A stretch of 64,000 nucleotides of DNA, taken from contig NZ_JAAKZI010000002.1 of NCBI RefSeq assembly GCF_011045165.1, positions 124,001 through 188,000 on the forward strand. Direction: 5' to 3'. Shown here one piece after another: positions 42,145-51,424 of this stretch. How positions within the stretch are numbered: the first letter of the stretch is position 1; each line of letters begins with the position of its first letter. The notes under the pieces were generated by a model, which had not been told where the DNA came from, ran no database searches, and saw only the letters and a program-made list of their open reading frames with translations. Both the position numbers and the translations under genes were made by a program. The stretch comes from Arthrobacter silviterrae (GTDB taxonomy: Bacteria; Actinomycetota; Actinomycetes; Actinomycetales; Micrococcaceae).

Positions 42145-43137
42145 TCAGCGGGGGTCCAGCATGACCTTCATGGCCGAGCCGCTTTTGAGCACTTCAAAAG
42201 CCTCTTCCCACCTCTCCAGCGGATATGACCCGGTGACCACGGCGTCCAGGTCAAGGGCGCCGGAGGCCATGAGCCGGATGGCTGTCTCCCAGGACTGCGG
42301 GGTGGAGGCAAAGCCGCTGGACATGACCAGCTCCTTGTAGAGCAGCAGGTCCAGCGGCACTGTGACGTCCCGGCCAAAGATGCCGACGCCCACATAGTGG
42401 CCGCCGCGCCGGGCGCTGCGCATGGCCACCGTGGCACCGCCGCCCGAACCGGAACATTCCACGGCCACGTCGAAGGAATCCTCCGCAGGCCTTGCATCAA
42501 GGACGTCAAAACCGGCTGCGGCGCACACAGCCAGCCGGGCCGAGTCGGCCGGCAGGCCGCTCACGGTGACCGCCGCGCCCTGGGCGCGGGCTACCTGGGC
42601 GGCCAAAAAGCCCATGGGTCCGGGGCCCACCACCAGCACTGTGTCCCCCACCCGCACGGACGACTGCACCACCAGGCACTGGGCCACGCAGGCCAGCGGT
42701 TCCGCCAGCGCGCCGGCCAGCTCACTGACATTTGCTGGGACGGCATGCAGGTTGATGGCCGGGACAAGCACCTGGCGGGCAAATCCGCCGTCGACCATGG
42801 ACCCGAGGGAATCCCTCCGGGCGCACAGGTTCCGGCGCCCGGCCCGGCACATGCTGCACCGCTCGCAGGTGCGGAAGTAGGTCTCCACGGCCACGCGCCG
42901 GCCCAGCCAGGCCTTGTCCGAGGGGCTGCCCACGGCACTGACCGTGCCCGTGATCTCGTGCCCCATGGTGACCGGCGGGCGGGAGGGGTACTCGTCGTGC
43001 ATGATGTGCAGGTCGGTGCCGCAGATGCCCACGGCCGCCACGTCCACCACCGCCTCCCCCGGCCCGGCAACGGGCTCCGGGCGCGCCGCCAGCATCACGC
43101 CGGCGGCGCCGGCTGCCATCTTGGCCAGTCCTTGCAT
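42145..43137 (-). CDS. Zinc-dependent medium-chain dehydrogenase (sugar-acid or polyol type)
   Basis: 330 residues from ATG 43137 (GGAGGAGGA 3 nt upstream). MDR fold: catalytic zinc site CGTDLHIMHDEYP and GHEITGTV, structural zinc cysteines CERCSMCRAGRRNLC, Rossmann motif VLVVGPGPMGFLAAQ. The pattern is near L-threonine, sorbitol and L-galactonate dehydrogenases. Last gene of the galactonate-type operon, so oxidation of a sugar acid is likely. CGCTCAGCGGG occurs twice in the 60-bp gap after the CitB-type gene. Confidence 0.9.
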   Translation of the reverse strand: MQGLAKMAAGAAGVMLAARPEPVAGPGEAVVDVAAVGICGTDLHIMHDEYPSRPPVTMGHEITGTVSAVGSPSDKAWLGRRVAVETYFRTCERCSMCRAGRRNLCARRDSLGSMVDGGFARQVLVPAINLHAVPANVSELAGALAEPLACVAQCLVVQSSVRVGDTVLVVGPGPMGFLAAQVARAQGAAVTVSGLPADSARLAVCAAAGFDVLDARPAEDSFDVAVECSGSGGGATVAMRSARRGGHYVGVGIFGRDVTVPLDLLLYKELVMSSGFASTPQSWETAIRLMASGALDLDAVVTGSYPLERWEEAFEVLKSGSAMKVMLDPR

Positions 43138-43183
43138 GGTTCCTCCTCCGCGTGCCGGGCCGGCCCCCTGCCGGCGCCGCGCC

Positions 43184-44350
43184 TCACCACTCGGCAAATG
43201 AGCCGTCCGCATGCCGCCAGACGGGGCCGCGCCATGCATGGCCGCGCTTGTCGGCCGCACGCACGGCCTTTTCGTCCACCTCGATGCCCAGGCCCGGGCC
43301 CAGCAGCCGTTCAAAGTGGCCGTCCACGAACTTCAGGGGCTCCTTGTCCAGCACGTAGTCCAGCACCTCGGCGCCCTTGTTGTAATGGATGCCGATGCTT
43401 TGTTCCTGGATCAGGAAGTTCGGCGTGGCAAAGCCCACCTGGAGGCAGGCGGCGAGCGCCAGCGGCCCCAGAGGGCAGTGCGGGGCCAGCTGCACGTCGT
43501 AAACCTCCGCGAGCGAGGCGATCTTGCGCACCTCGGTGATCCCGCCGGCGTGGGAAAGGTCCGGCTGGGCCACGGCAATGCCGGCCTGCAGGGCGGGCAG
43601 GAATTCCTGCCGGTTGTACAGCCGCTCCCCCGTGGCCACGGGGATGGTGGTGCTGGAGGTGAATTCGCGCAGCAGGTGCGAGTTCTCAGGCACCACGGGC
43701 TCCTCCAGGAAGAACGGCCGGAAGGGTTCCAGCAGGGGCGCCACCTTGCGGGCGTTGGCCAGCGTGAAGCGGCCGTGGAAGTCCACGGCGACGTCCCGGT
43801 GTTCGCCCAGCACTTCCCGCGCGGCAGCCACCCGGCGCACCACGCCGTCGAGCTCGGCAACCGTACCCAGCCGGGACATGCGGCCGCTGGCGTTCATCTT
43901 CACGGCCGTCAGCCCCACCTCAAGCTGGGCGGCAATGGAGTCCGCCACCTGGTCCGGCTCATCCCCGCCCACCCAGCCATAGACGCGGATCCTGTCGCGG
44001 ACGTGCCCGCCCAGCAGCTGGTGCACGGGAGTGTTGAAGTGCTTCCCGGCAATGTCCCACAGCGCCTGGTCCAGGCCGGAGACGGCGCTGGAAAGGATGG
44101 GGCCGCCGCGGTAGAACGATCCCTTGGTCATGACCTGCCAGTGGTCCTCGATCCGCAGCGCATCGGCGCCGAGGAGCACTTCGGCGAGCTGTTCGACGGC
44201 GGTGCGCACGGTTTCGCTGCGCCCCTCACACGTGGCCTCGCCCCAGCCCACAATGCCGCCGGCCGTTTCGATGCGGACAAACAGCCAGCGCGGGGGCACC
44301 ATGAATGTTTCAACCCTGGTGATCCGGGTGTCCATGCTGCCGCCGGTCAC
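43184..44350 (-). CDS. dgoD: D-galactonate dehydratase (enolase superfamily)
   Basis: 388 residues. Very close in wording to E. coli DgoD: VPPRWLFVRIET, GFVGWGE-type IVGWGEA, FYRGGPILSSAVSGLDQALWDI, metal ligands in VAVDFHGR (Asp), FFLEEPVV (Glu) and VATGERLY (Glu), catalytic His in LAPHCPLGPLALAACLQ, and C-terminal WRHADGSFAEW. Converts D-galactonate to 2-keto-3-deoxygalactonate. GTG 44350 overlaps the permease stop (GTGA); ATG 44335 is a good alternative. No dgoK or dgoA is in the window, so later steps lie elsewhere. Confidence 0.92.
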   Translation of the reverse strand: MTGGSMDTRITRVETFMVPPRWLFVRIETAGGIVGWGEATCEGRSETVRTAVEQLAEVLLGADALRIEDHWQVMTKGSFYRGGPILSSAVSGLDQALWDIAGKHFNTPVHQLLGGHVRDRIRVYGWVGGDEPDQVADSIAAQLEVGLTAVKMNASGRMSRLGTVAELDGVVRRVAAAREVLGEHRDVAVDFHGRFTLANARKVAPLLEPFRPFFLEEPVVPENSHLLREFTSSTTIPVATGERLYNRQEFLPALQAGIAVAQPDLSHAGGITEVRKIASLAEVYDVQLAPHCPLGPLALAACLQVGFATPNFLIQEQSIGIHYNKGAEVLDYVLDKEPLKFVDGHFERLLGPGLGIEVDEKAVRAADKRGHAWRGPVWRHADGSFAEW

Positions 44351-45219
44351 TTGATGGCCCCCGCCGTCATGCCGGAGACAATGTACTTTTGCGTGAACAG
44401 GGCAATAACCATGATGGGCACGGTGACCACGGTGGCCGCGGCCATGAGCCCGCCCCAGTCGATGCTGGCGTAGGAGACAAAGTCAAAGATGGCCACCGGT
44501 AGTGTCTTGGTGCGCGAGCCGGAGAGCACCAGGGCAAACATGAAGTTGTTCCAGGAAAAGATGAACGCCAGGATTCCCGCCGTCGCCATGCCGCCAATGG
44601 ACAGGGGCAGGGTGATGTGGCTGAAGGCGCCGATGGGCGTGAGCCCGTCCACCTGGGCCGATTCCTCCAGCTCCAGCGGCATGGAGTCAAAGTAGCTGAT
44701 CATGATGTACACAATCAGCGGCAGCGCCACGAACATGTGGCTCATGATCAGCACCGTGAAACCGCCCACCATGCGCATGTTGGAGAACACGTAGTACCAG
44801 GGCACCAGCAAGGTGATGCCGGGGATGACCCTGGCCATGAGCACCACCAGGGCCGAGCGGTGCATGGTGAACCGGCTCATGGCGTAGGCAGCCGGCACCC
44901 CCAGCAGCAGCGACAGGCCCGTGGAGACAAACGCCACCCAGAAGCTGTTGAAGATGTAGATGAAGTAGTTGTTGCGGGTCAGCACGTTGACGTAGTTCTC
45001 AAACGTCGGCTTGAAGATGATGGTCTTGGTGGGATCGTAGATGTCCACGTTGGTCTTCAGGGAGGAGGCCACCAGCCAGGCCAGGGGCGCCAGCAGGGCC
45101 AGCACGACGACGGCCAGCGCCACCACCCGGAACCAGCCGTAGGCCCGCACCCCTGCCGGCTTGCGGCGCTGTGCGGCCACGGGCCTGGCATGTTCTGCTT
45201 GCAGCGACAGATGTGACAT
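44347..45219 (-). CDS. Carbohydrate ABC importer permease (CUT1, MalG-like)
   Basis: 290 residues, six helices. EAA loop: ESAQVDGLTPIGAFSHITLPLS. Polar N-terminus RPVAAQRRKPAGVRAYG. Starts directly before the stop of the MalF-like gene (start 45219, stop 45220) and overlaps dgoD by GTGA. Imports the sugar acid bound by 46249-47529. Confidence 0.93.
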   Translation of the reverse strand: MSHLSLQAEHARPVAAQRRKPAGVRAYGWFRVVALAVVVLALLAPLAWLVASSLKTNVDIYDPTKTIIFKPTFENYVNVLTRNNYFIYIFNSFWVAFVSTGLSLLLGVPAAYAMSRFTMHRSALVVLMARVIPGITLLVPWYYVFSNMRMVGGFTVLIMSHMFVALPLIVYIMISYFDSMPLELEESAQVDGLTPIGAFSHITLPLSIGGMATAGILAFIFSWNNFMFALVLSGSRTKTLPVAIFDFVSYASIDWGGLMAAATVVTVPIMVIALFTQKYIVSGMTAGAIK

Positions 45220-46155
45220 CTAGTTCTGTCCTTTCCGGCGGCGGGTCAGGATCCACATGAACCCAATGATGATGAGGAAGAAGATAATCAGGACGGCGGA
45301 GGACATCCCGTATTCGTTGTAGTCAAAGCTGAGCCCATAGGCGTACACGTTCAGTGTCTCCACCTCGTGGAAGGACCCGCCGCCCTTGCCCTTGGTGGCA
45401 TACAGGATGTCGAAGGTCTTCAGGGCGTCAATGCTGCGCAGCAGCACAGCCACTATGACGGTTGCCTTCAGCAGCGGCAGCGTGACCAGGAAGAAGCGCT
45501 GCCAGGCGTTGGCGCCGTCAACGCGGGCGGCCTCGTCGGTTTCCTCCGGCAGGGACGTCAGCCCGGCCAGCAGGATCAGCACCACCATGGGGGTCCACTG
45601 CCAGATGTCCATGAAGATGGTGGTGGGCAGTGCCGTGGCCTGGCCGGACAGCCAGGGCTGCGGCGGAATGCCCACCCAGGACAGCATCTGGTTGGCGAAG
45701 CCCATGTTCGGGTCAAAGATCAGCCGCCACATCATGCCGACGGCCACGGGGGTGGCCACGAGGGGCAGCAGGATCGCCACCCTGACCCATTTTTCGCCGC
45801 GGAAGGGGCGCCACAGCAGCAGGGCAATCATCATTCCCAGCACCATTTCAACCACCAGCGCGGTGGCCGTGAAGTACACCGTGCGGCCCACCGCCGGCCA
45901 GAACCTGTCAAAGTCCGACAAGACGGTGGTGTAGTTGCCCAGGCCGATGAAGTCCGACGACGCCCGCACCGAGCCGTGCGAATCGGTCAGGCTGAGGTAG
46001 AGCGTCCAGCCGAGGGGGAAGATGATCAGCACGCCCACAAAGATCATGGCCGGGGCGGCAAAGAGCCATTTTCGGTGCTTGTTGGCCCAGTCGGAGAAGG
46101 ACCGTGCGGCAGTCACCTTGGGGGTGTCCACCGGGGTTTTTACGGAAACAGACAT
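45220..46155 (-). CDS. Carbohydrate ABC importer permease (CUT1, MalF-like)
   Basis: 311 residues, six helices. EAA loop: DEAARVDGANAWQRFFLVTLPLL. The start region MSVSVKTPVDTPKVTAARS is polar. Placed after the substrate-binding gene and a stem-loop. No ATPase gene is in this operon, so it probably uses a shared MsiK-type ATPase, as is common in actinobacteria. Confidence 0.93.
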   Translation of the reverse strand: MSVSVKTPVDTPKVTAARSFSDWANKHRKWLFAAPAMIFVGVLIIFPLGWTLYLSLTDSHGSVRASSDFIGLGNYTTVLSDFDRFWPAVGRTVYFTATALVVEMVLGMMIALLLWRPFRGEKWVRVAILLPLVATPVAVGMMWRLIFDPNMGFANQMLSWVGIPPQPWLSGQATALPTTIFMDIWQWTPMVVLILLAGLTSLPEETDEAARVDGANAWQRFFLVTLPLLKATVIVAVLLRSIDALKTFDILYATKGKGGGSFHEVETLNVYAYGLSFDYNEYGMSSAVLIIFFLIIIGFMWILTRRRKGQN

Positions 46156-46208
46156 GGTTCACCTAGGGAGTTGTCATAGGAGGGCAGTGCCCGGCGGGCC
46201 CGGGAGGT

Positions 46209-46242
46209 GCAGGGCGGGGCAGCTCACTGCGCCCCGCCCTGC
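46209..46242 (-). terminator. Intercistronic stem-loop between binding protein and permease genes
   Basis: GCAGGGCGGGGC (46209-46220) pairs perfectly with GCCCCGCCCTGC (46231-46242), loop 10 nt. Placed 7 bp after the binding-protein stop. Such stems typically protect or trim mRNA so that binding protein is made in excess over permease. Confidence 0.7.
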
Positions 46243-46248
46243 GGGTGG

Positions 46249-47529
46249 TTACTTGTCGGTATCCAGGAACTTCTGGAACGCGGTGTTGGCCGTTGCGGCG
46301 GCCCCCGCGGAATCGCCGCCCGTGATGGCGGTGACAATCGGTTCGCCCACAATCTCACGGGCCTTGGCCACGGCGATCACCAGTGGACGGTCGTGCCCAA
46401 TGCCGTGCTCGGCGCTGAAAGCGATGGCCTCGCCCAGGTCCTTCGGGTAGGTGGACGTGCCGGCCGGATCGGCCCAGACCGACGACCGCGGGCCGGGGAC
46501 GCCGGCCTTCTGGGCTGCCAGGGTGCGGGCCTTGGAGGTGGCCCACTGGATGAACTTCCAGGCGTTGTCCTTGTTGCCGGAGGCGTCATTGATACCCAGG
46601 GCCCAGGACGGAACGTTGTACGGCTTGGACCCTGCGGGCCCGGCCGGGAGGGCGGCAAAGCCCACCTTGTCAGCCACCTTGGACTTGGCCGTGTCGGTGG
46701 CATTCTTGTACAGGGAATCGGCTTCGGTGTAGAAGACAGCGTTGCCCTGGGTGAAAATGGCCATGGCCTCCGGCCAGCTCATGTCCGTGCTGACATTCGC
46801 CGGTCCATGGTTGTGGAGCAGCCCGCCGTAAAAGGCGTAGGCTGCCTTGGCTTCGGGCGTGTCAAGCGACGCCTTGCCGGACCCGTCGATGAAGTCGCCG
46901 CCGAAGCTGTACAGGAAGCTGGAGAACTGTGTGACGGCTGCGGACTTGTTGGTGCGCGCCACGAAACCCGCCACGCCCTTGTTGGCGGCGGAGACCTTCT
47001 TGGCCGCGGCTTCGAGCTCTTCCATGGTCTTCGGCACTGCCACGCCGGCAGCCTCCAAGAGGTCCTTGCGGTAGTACAGGACTTCGCGCTCGGTGATGAT
47101 GGGCACGCCCACCACCTTGTTTTCAAATGTTGTGGAGGACACTGGGCCCTTTTGGAAGTCGGCCCAGTCCCACGCGGCATCCGACTTCACGTTGCTGCTC
47201 AGGTCGGCAAGGTACTTGTTCTTGGCGAAGAGCTTGCCCTCCTGCAGCGGGCGGTACATCATCACGTCGATCTCGTTGGTGCCGGCGTTGAGCTTGACGT
47301 TGTACTGGTCGGAGAGCTGGTCCTCGCCCAGCTGGGTCAGCTCCACCTTCAGGCCGGAGTCTTTTTCAAATTCAGGGATGGCTGCCTTGATGCCCTCCGT
47401 CCATACGTGGTTGGCCAGCGTGACACGCAAGGTGCCGGTGGCCTTTGAGTCGGTGCCGCCACAGGCGGCAACACCAAACGGAACAACTACAGCCACAGCC
47501 AAAAGCTGCAGTACAGAGCGTCGCTTCAT
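46249..47529 (-). CDS. Carbohydrate ABC importer substrate-binding lipoprotein
   Basis: 426 residues from ATG 47529 (AAGGGAAG upstream). Lipobox GVAACGG near residue 24. Bacterial extracellular solute-binding family 1: LKVELTQLGEDQLSDQYNVKLNAG-type start, ITEREVLYYRKDLLEAAGV, WAWGIN-like SWALGINDASGNKDNAWKFIQW. First gene of the operon with permeases, galactonate dehydratase and dehydrogenase, so galactonate or a similar sugar acid is the likely ligand. Confidence 0.92.
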   Translation of the reverse strand: MKRRSVLQLLAVAVVVPFGVAACGGTDSKATGTLRVTLANHVWTEGIKAAIPEFEKDSGLKVELTQLGEDQLSDQYNVKLNAGTNEIDVMMYRPLQEGKLFAKNKYLADLSSNVKSDAAWDWADFQKGPVSSTTFENKVVGVPIITEREVLYYRKDLLEAAGVAVPKTMEELEAAAKKVSAANKGVAGFVARTNKSAAVTQFSSFLYSFGGDFIDGSGKASLDTPEAKAAYAFYGGLLHNHGPANVSTDMSWPEAMAIFTQGNAVFYTEADSLYKNATDTAKSKVADKVGFAALPAGPAGSKPYNVPSWALGINDASGNKDNAWKFIQWATSKARTLAAQKAGVPGPRSSVWADPAGTSTYPKDLGEAIAFSAEHGIGHDRPLVIAVAKAREIVGEPIVTAITGGDSAGAAATANTAFQKFLDTDK

Positions 47530-47655
47530 TACGACTTCCCTTTCGATGAGGCCGGAACCGAAGTTCCAAACAGTTCGCTGGCATTCAAAAACATATGCCG
47601 TATTTGTGATGCTAGTCTCATAAAACATACTTATCAAGAGTCGAGACCGAATCGA

Positions 47656-47661
47656 TATGAT
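47656..47661 (+). promoter_or_regulatory. -10 box (TATGAT) of the GntR gene, leaderless
   Basis: TATGAT, 6 nt, then ATG 47668. The A/T-rich stretch 47585-47640 in the divergent region probably holds the operon promoter and the regulator site, but no clear palindrome is seen. Confidence 0.6.
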
Positions 47662-47667
47662 GCTTCA

Positions 47668-48429
47668 ATGACCGCTCCCCACAGCGCCGCGCCAGCGCCA
47701 GTCCCAGGCATGCCGCGCGAATACCTCCATTCATCACTGGTGGACAAGCTGGGCCTGGCCATCGTGACAGGGGAGTTTCCCGTGGGTGCCGTCCTGAGCG
47801 TCGAGGAATTGGAATCGCGCTACGGCGTGTCCCGGTCGGTGGTCCGCGAAGTCATTCGGGTGCTTTCCTCGCTGGGGCTGCTGGCTTCCCGCCGGCGCCT
47901 GGGCACGCTGGTGCAGCCCCAGTCCGCCTGGAATCTGTACGATCCGCACGTCATCCGGTGGCGCCTTGCGTCGGGCAGCCGGCTCGAGCAGTTGCGCAGC
48001 CTGGGCGAACTGCGCTCCGCCGTCGAACCCATGGCCGCCAAACTGGCAGCCGCGCGCGCCAGCTTCACTCAGGCCAGCGACCTGGTGGCCCTGTCCGCGA
48101 AGATGTGGGCTTCGGGGCAGGCCTCGGACCTTGAGACGTTCCTGAAACTTGACGTCGAGTTCCACGCAAAGCTGCTGGAGGCATCGGGGAATGAAATGTT
48201 TGCCCAGCTTAATTCCCTGGTCACGGAGGTCCTGAAGGGCCGCATTGAGCACGGCCTCATGCCCCACAGCCCCAACCACCACGCCATGGGCTTCCATTCC
48301 GATGTGGCCAATGCGGTCCAGCGCGGCAACGGTGACGCCGCACAGGCCGCAATGACCAAGATAGTGGAGCAGTCCATGGATGAAATGGGCGTCATCTGGT
48401 CCCAAATCCACGGCGTCGAGGAAGCGTAA
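47668..48429 (+). CDS. GntR-family regulator, FadR/FCD type
   Basis: 253 residues. N-terminal winged helix: GLAIVTGEFPVGAVLSVEELESRYGVSRSVVREVIRVL, with the usual GntR wing RRRLGTLVQP. C-terminal FCD helical domain with metal-binding Asp/His pattern (KLDVEFHAKLLEASGN, NHHAMGFHSDVANAV). DgoR-like in context: divergent from the galactonate operon, so probably its repressor, released by the sugar acid or its product. Leaderless start. Confidence 0.9.
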   Translation: MTAPHSAAPAPVPGMPREYLHSSLVDKLGLAIVTGEFPVGAVLSVEELESRYGVSRSVVREVIRVLSSLGLLASRRRLGTLVQPQSAWNLYDPHVIRWRLASGSRLEQLRSLGELRSAVEPMAAKLAAARASFTQASDLVALSAKMWASGQASDLETFLKLDVEFHAKLLEASGNEMFAQLNSLVTEVLKGRIEHGLMPHSPNHHAMGFHSDVANAVQRGNGDAAQAAMTKIVEQSMDEMGVIWSQIHGVEEA

Positions 48430-48492
48430 ATCCGCAGGCAGTCTTGCCCGGGCCGGGGCCGGGCGTGCAACACCCCCGAAACATGGAAGCGA

Positions 48493-48498
48493 TACCCT
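48493..48498 (+). promoter_or_regulatory. -10 box (TACCCT) of nadE, leaderless
   Basis: TACCCT, 6 nt, then ATG 48505; no ribosome-binding site. Confidence 0.5.
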
Positions 48499-48504
48499 TT
48501 TGAC

Positions 48505-49326
48505 ATGCGCGAACTACAGGCACAAATCATTGCAGAACTGGGCGTCCGGCCAGCCATCGATCCGGCAGCGGAAATTGCCCGGCGGGTGGAGTTCCTCAAG
48601 GACTACCGGGCCTCCACCGGCACCAACGGCTTCGTGCTGGGCATCAGCGGTGGCCTCGATTCCACGCTGGCAGGCCGCCTGGCCCAGCTGGCCGTGGAGG
48701 AGCTCGCTGCCGAGGGCACTGACGCCACCTTCATCGCCGTCCGCCTGCCCTACGGCGTCCAGCATGACGAGGACGACGCCCGGGCCGCACTGGACTTCAT
48801 CAAGCCCCAGGTGGAGCGGACGTTCAACATCGCCCCGGCCGTGGACAGCTTCGAGGCCGAGTTCGCCAGGGGCGGCACCACGGATCTTTCAGACTTCAAC
48901 AAGGGCAACATCAAGGCCCGCTCCCGCATGGTGGCCCAGTATGCGCTGGCCGGCCAGGGAAACCTGCTGGTGATCGGCACTGACCATGCGGCGGAGTCCG
49001 TCACCGGGTTCTTCACCAAGTTTGGCGACGGCGGCGCGGACATCCTGCCGCTGTTCACCCTGAACAAGCGCCAAAACCGGGCCCTCCTGAAGGAGCTGGG
49101 CGCCCCGGAAAAGCTGTGGGGCAAGGCACCCACAGCGGACCTGCTCGACGGCGTCCCCGGGCGCACGGACGAGGACGAGCTGGGCATCAGCTACGACGAC
49201 ATCGACGACTACCTCGAGGGCCGGGACATTGCCCCGGAGGCTGCTGCGAACATAGAACGCCGCTACCTGCAAAGCCGCCACAAGCGCACCACCCCCGTGT
49301 CCGTGCTGGACACCTGGTGGAAATAG
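48505..49326 (+). CDS. nadE: Ammonia-dependent NAD+ synthetase
   Basis: 273 residues, the ammonia-dependent form without a nitrilase-type glutaminase domain. PP-loop [18 protein letters not shown] (SGGxDS), [47 protein letters not shown], and C-terminal [16 protein letters not shown]. Last step of NAD synthesis, from deamido-NAD, ATP and ammonia. Leaderless start. Single gene. Confidence 0.96.
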   Translation: MRELQAQIIAELGVRPAIDPAAEIARRVEFLKDYRASTGTNGFVLGISGGLDSTLAGRLAQLAVEELAAEGTDATFIAVRLPYGVQHDEDDARAALDFIKPQVERTFNIAPAVDSFEAEFARGGTTDLSDFNKGNIKARSRMVAQYALAGQGNLLVIGTDHAAESVTGFFTKFGDGGADILPLFTLNKRQNRALLKELGAPEKLWGKAPTADLLDGVPGRTDEDELGISYDDIDDYLEGRDIAPEAAANIERRYLQSRHKRTTPVSVLDTWWK

Positions 49327-49402
49327 GGGCAGCCCGGCGGGGGCTGCGCGTATATTCAAGGTGACAAGGAACACCGTCTTTCGACGCCGAAAGGTGAACA
49401 CC

Positions 49403-51148
49403 ATGAACGTCACTGAAGAATTCCGCGCGGCCCGCAACAAGCTGCTGGAAATGCGCCTGGACAACGCCCGGGCACAACGGGAGTTCACATGGCCGGCGTT
49501 CACCGAGTTCAACTTTGCGCTGGACTGGATCGACGCGATCGCCCGCGACCCCGCCACGGGGAACAACCCCGCACTGGTCATCGTGGAACAGGACGGCACC
49601 GCCACCAGGCGCAGCTTCTCGGAGCTGTCCCAACGCTCAAACCAGGTGGCCAACTGGCTGCGGAGCCACGGCATCCGGCGCGGCGAGCACATGATCATCA
49701 TGCTGGGCAACCAGGTGGAGCTGTGGGAAGTGATGCTGGCCTGCATCAAGCTGGGCGTTGTCATGATCCCCACCACCACCATGATGGGCCCGGCGGACCT
49801 GCGCGACAGGGTGGAGCGCGGCGGTGCCCACTGGGTAACGGCGCGCGCCGAAGACGCCCCCAAGTTTGCCGACGTGCCCGGGGACTACACCCTGGTGGGC
49901 GTCGGCGCCGGCAGCACGGATGCGGAGGCCGGGCGGCCGGTCCTCGACTTCGCGGATTCGGCCGGGAGCCCGGAAAACTTCACCCCGGACGCCCCCACCA
50001 AGGCAGACGAAACCATGCTGCTCTACTTCACCTCCGGCACCACGTCCAAGGCCAAGCTGGTGGAGCACACGCACACCTCCTATCCCGTGGGCCACCTCTC
50101 CACCATGTTCTGGATCGGTCTGGAGCCGGGCGACGTCCACCTCAACGTTGCCTCCCCCGGCTGGGCCAAGCACGCCTGGTCCAATGTGTTCACACCGTGG
50201 ATCGCCGAGGCCTGCGTGTTCATCTACAACTACACGCGCTTTGACGCCGCCGCCCTCATGGCCCAGATGGACGCCGAACATGTCACCAGCTTCTGCGCCC
50301 CGCCCACCGTGTGGCGCATGCTCATCCAGGCGGACCTGACCCTGCTGAAGCACCCGCCCACCAAGGTCGTCTCGGCCGGCGAACCGCTCAATGCCGAGGT
50401 CATCGGGCAGGTGGAGCGTGCCTGGGGCCAGCTGATCCGCGACGGCTTCGGCCAGACGGAGACCACCGTGCAGGTCGCCAACACGCCCGGCCAGCCCATC
50501 AAGATCGGCTCCATGGGCCGCCCGCTCCCGGGCTACGACGTCGTCCTCCTGGACCTGATCACCGGTGAGGAGAAGGACGACGGCGAGCTTTGCCTGCGCT
50601 TGGACCCCGCCCCCGTGGGGCTCACCAAGGGCTACTACGGGGATCCGGAGAAGACGGCCAAGGCCTTCCGCGGCGGCTACTACCACACGGGCGACGTTGC
50701 CAGCCGGGACGAAAACGGCATCCTGACCTACGTGGGCCGCAGCGACGACGTGTTCAAGTCCTCGGACTACCGCCTCTCTCCCTTCGAGCTGGAGAGCGTG
50801 CTCATTGAACACCCGGCCGTGGCCGAGGCTGCCGTGGTCCCGTCGCCCGATGCGCTGCGGCTGAGCGTGCCCAAGGCCTACGTGGTGCTGGCGGCGGCGT
50901 ATGAACCCAGCGACGCGCTGGCGGGCGAAATTTTCGCCTACTGCCGTGAGCACCTGCCGGCCTACAAGCGGATCCGCCGGCTGGAATTTGCTGAGCTGCC
51001 CAAGACCATCTCCGGCAAGATCCGCCGCGTGGAACTGCGGGCCAACGAGGTGGCGCGCCACGGCAGCGGCGGTGCGGTGGCCGGCACACCCACCCCGAAC
51101 GGCCTGGGCCGTGAATACCTGGACACGGAATTCCTCGAAACCTCCTAA
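49403..51148 (+). CDS. Acyl-CoA synthetase (AMP-forming, medium-chain type)
   Basis: 581 residues from ATG 49403 (AAAGGTGA upstream). ANL-family motifs: P-loop LLYFTSGTTSKAKLVEH, A5 GFGQTET, A7 hinge YHTGDVASRDENG, A8 GRSDDVFKSSDYRLSPFELE, A10 Lys in PKTISGKIRRVELR. The long N-terminus NFALDWIDAIA is typical of medium-chain acyl-CoA and benzoate-type ligases. Activates a carboxylic acid to its CoA thioester; chain preference unknown. The 32-bp array D begins 5 bp after its stop. Confidence 0.92.
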   Translation: MNVTEEFRAARNKLLEMRLDNARAQREFTWPAFTEFNFALDWIDAIARDPATGNNPALVIVEQDGTATRRSFSELSQRSNQVANWLRSHGIRRGEHMIIMLGNQVELWEVMLACIKLGVVMIPTTTMMGPADLRDRVERGGAHWVTARAEDAPKFADVPGDYTLVGVGAGSTDAEAGRPVLDFADSAGSPENFTPDAPTKADETMLLYFTSGTTSKAKLVEHTHTSYPVGHLSTMFWIGLEPGDVHLNVASPGWAKHAWSNVFTPWIAEACVFIYNYTRFDAAALMAQMDAEHVTSFCAPPTVWRMLIQADLTLLKHPPTKVVSAGEPLNAEVIGQVERAWGQLIRDGFGQTETTVQVANTPGQPIKIGSMGRPLPGYDVVLLDLITGEEKDDGELCLRLDPAPVGLTKGYYGDPEKTAKAFRGGYYHTGDVASRDENGILTYVGRSDDVFKSSDYRLSPFELESVLIEHPAVAEAAVVPSPDALRLSVPKAYVVLAAAYEPSDALAGEIFAYCREHLPAYKRIRRLEFAELPKTISGKIRRVELRANEVARHGSGGAVAGTPTPNGLGREYLDTEFLETS

Positions 51149-51153
51149 AAACC

Positions 51154-51314
51154 CTCCCTCATCAAATGGGCACAAACCCCGACCCTCCCTCATCAAATGG
51201 CATGTTTTCGCGAACGCTCACTCACCACTTTTTAAAGCTGAGGGAGCGTCGCCGGAAACACCGCGAAACGTGAGGGAGGGCCGCCCCAAACACCGCAAAA
51301 GGTGAGGGAGCGTC
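51154..51314. repeat. 32-bp-period intergenic repeat array (locus D: 3 reverse + 3 forward units)
   Basis: Reverse units CTCCCTCA start at 51154 and 51185, with variant CTCACTCA at 51217 (steps 31 and 32). Forward units TGAGGGAG start at 51239, 51271 and 51303 (steps 32 and 32). Units contain GAGCGTCGCCGGAAACACCG and GGTGAGGGAGCGTCGG. Same mirrored plan as locus A. Lies between the acyl-CoA synthetase stop and the exonuclease III gene, which are both on the plus strand. The rest of the gap (51315-51412) shows no other gene. Confidence 0.85.
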
Positions 51315-51412
51315 GGAGTGGGGGAACCTTGGAGGTCGTGGGGGCGCTGGCGGGGAGTGACCTCCTTGACCGATCGACTCGGCCGGAACACGAGTTCTTC
51401 AGCTTTAGTTGA

Positions 51413-51418
51413 TAGTTT
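51413..51418 (+). promoter_or_regulatory. -10 box (TAGTTT) of exonuclease III gene, leaderless
   Basis: TAGTTT, 6 nt, then GTG 51425. GAAGG at 51419-51423 is too close to the start codon to act as a ribosome-binding site. Confidence 0.5.
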
Positions 51419-51424
51419 GAAGGC

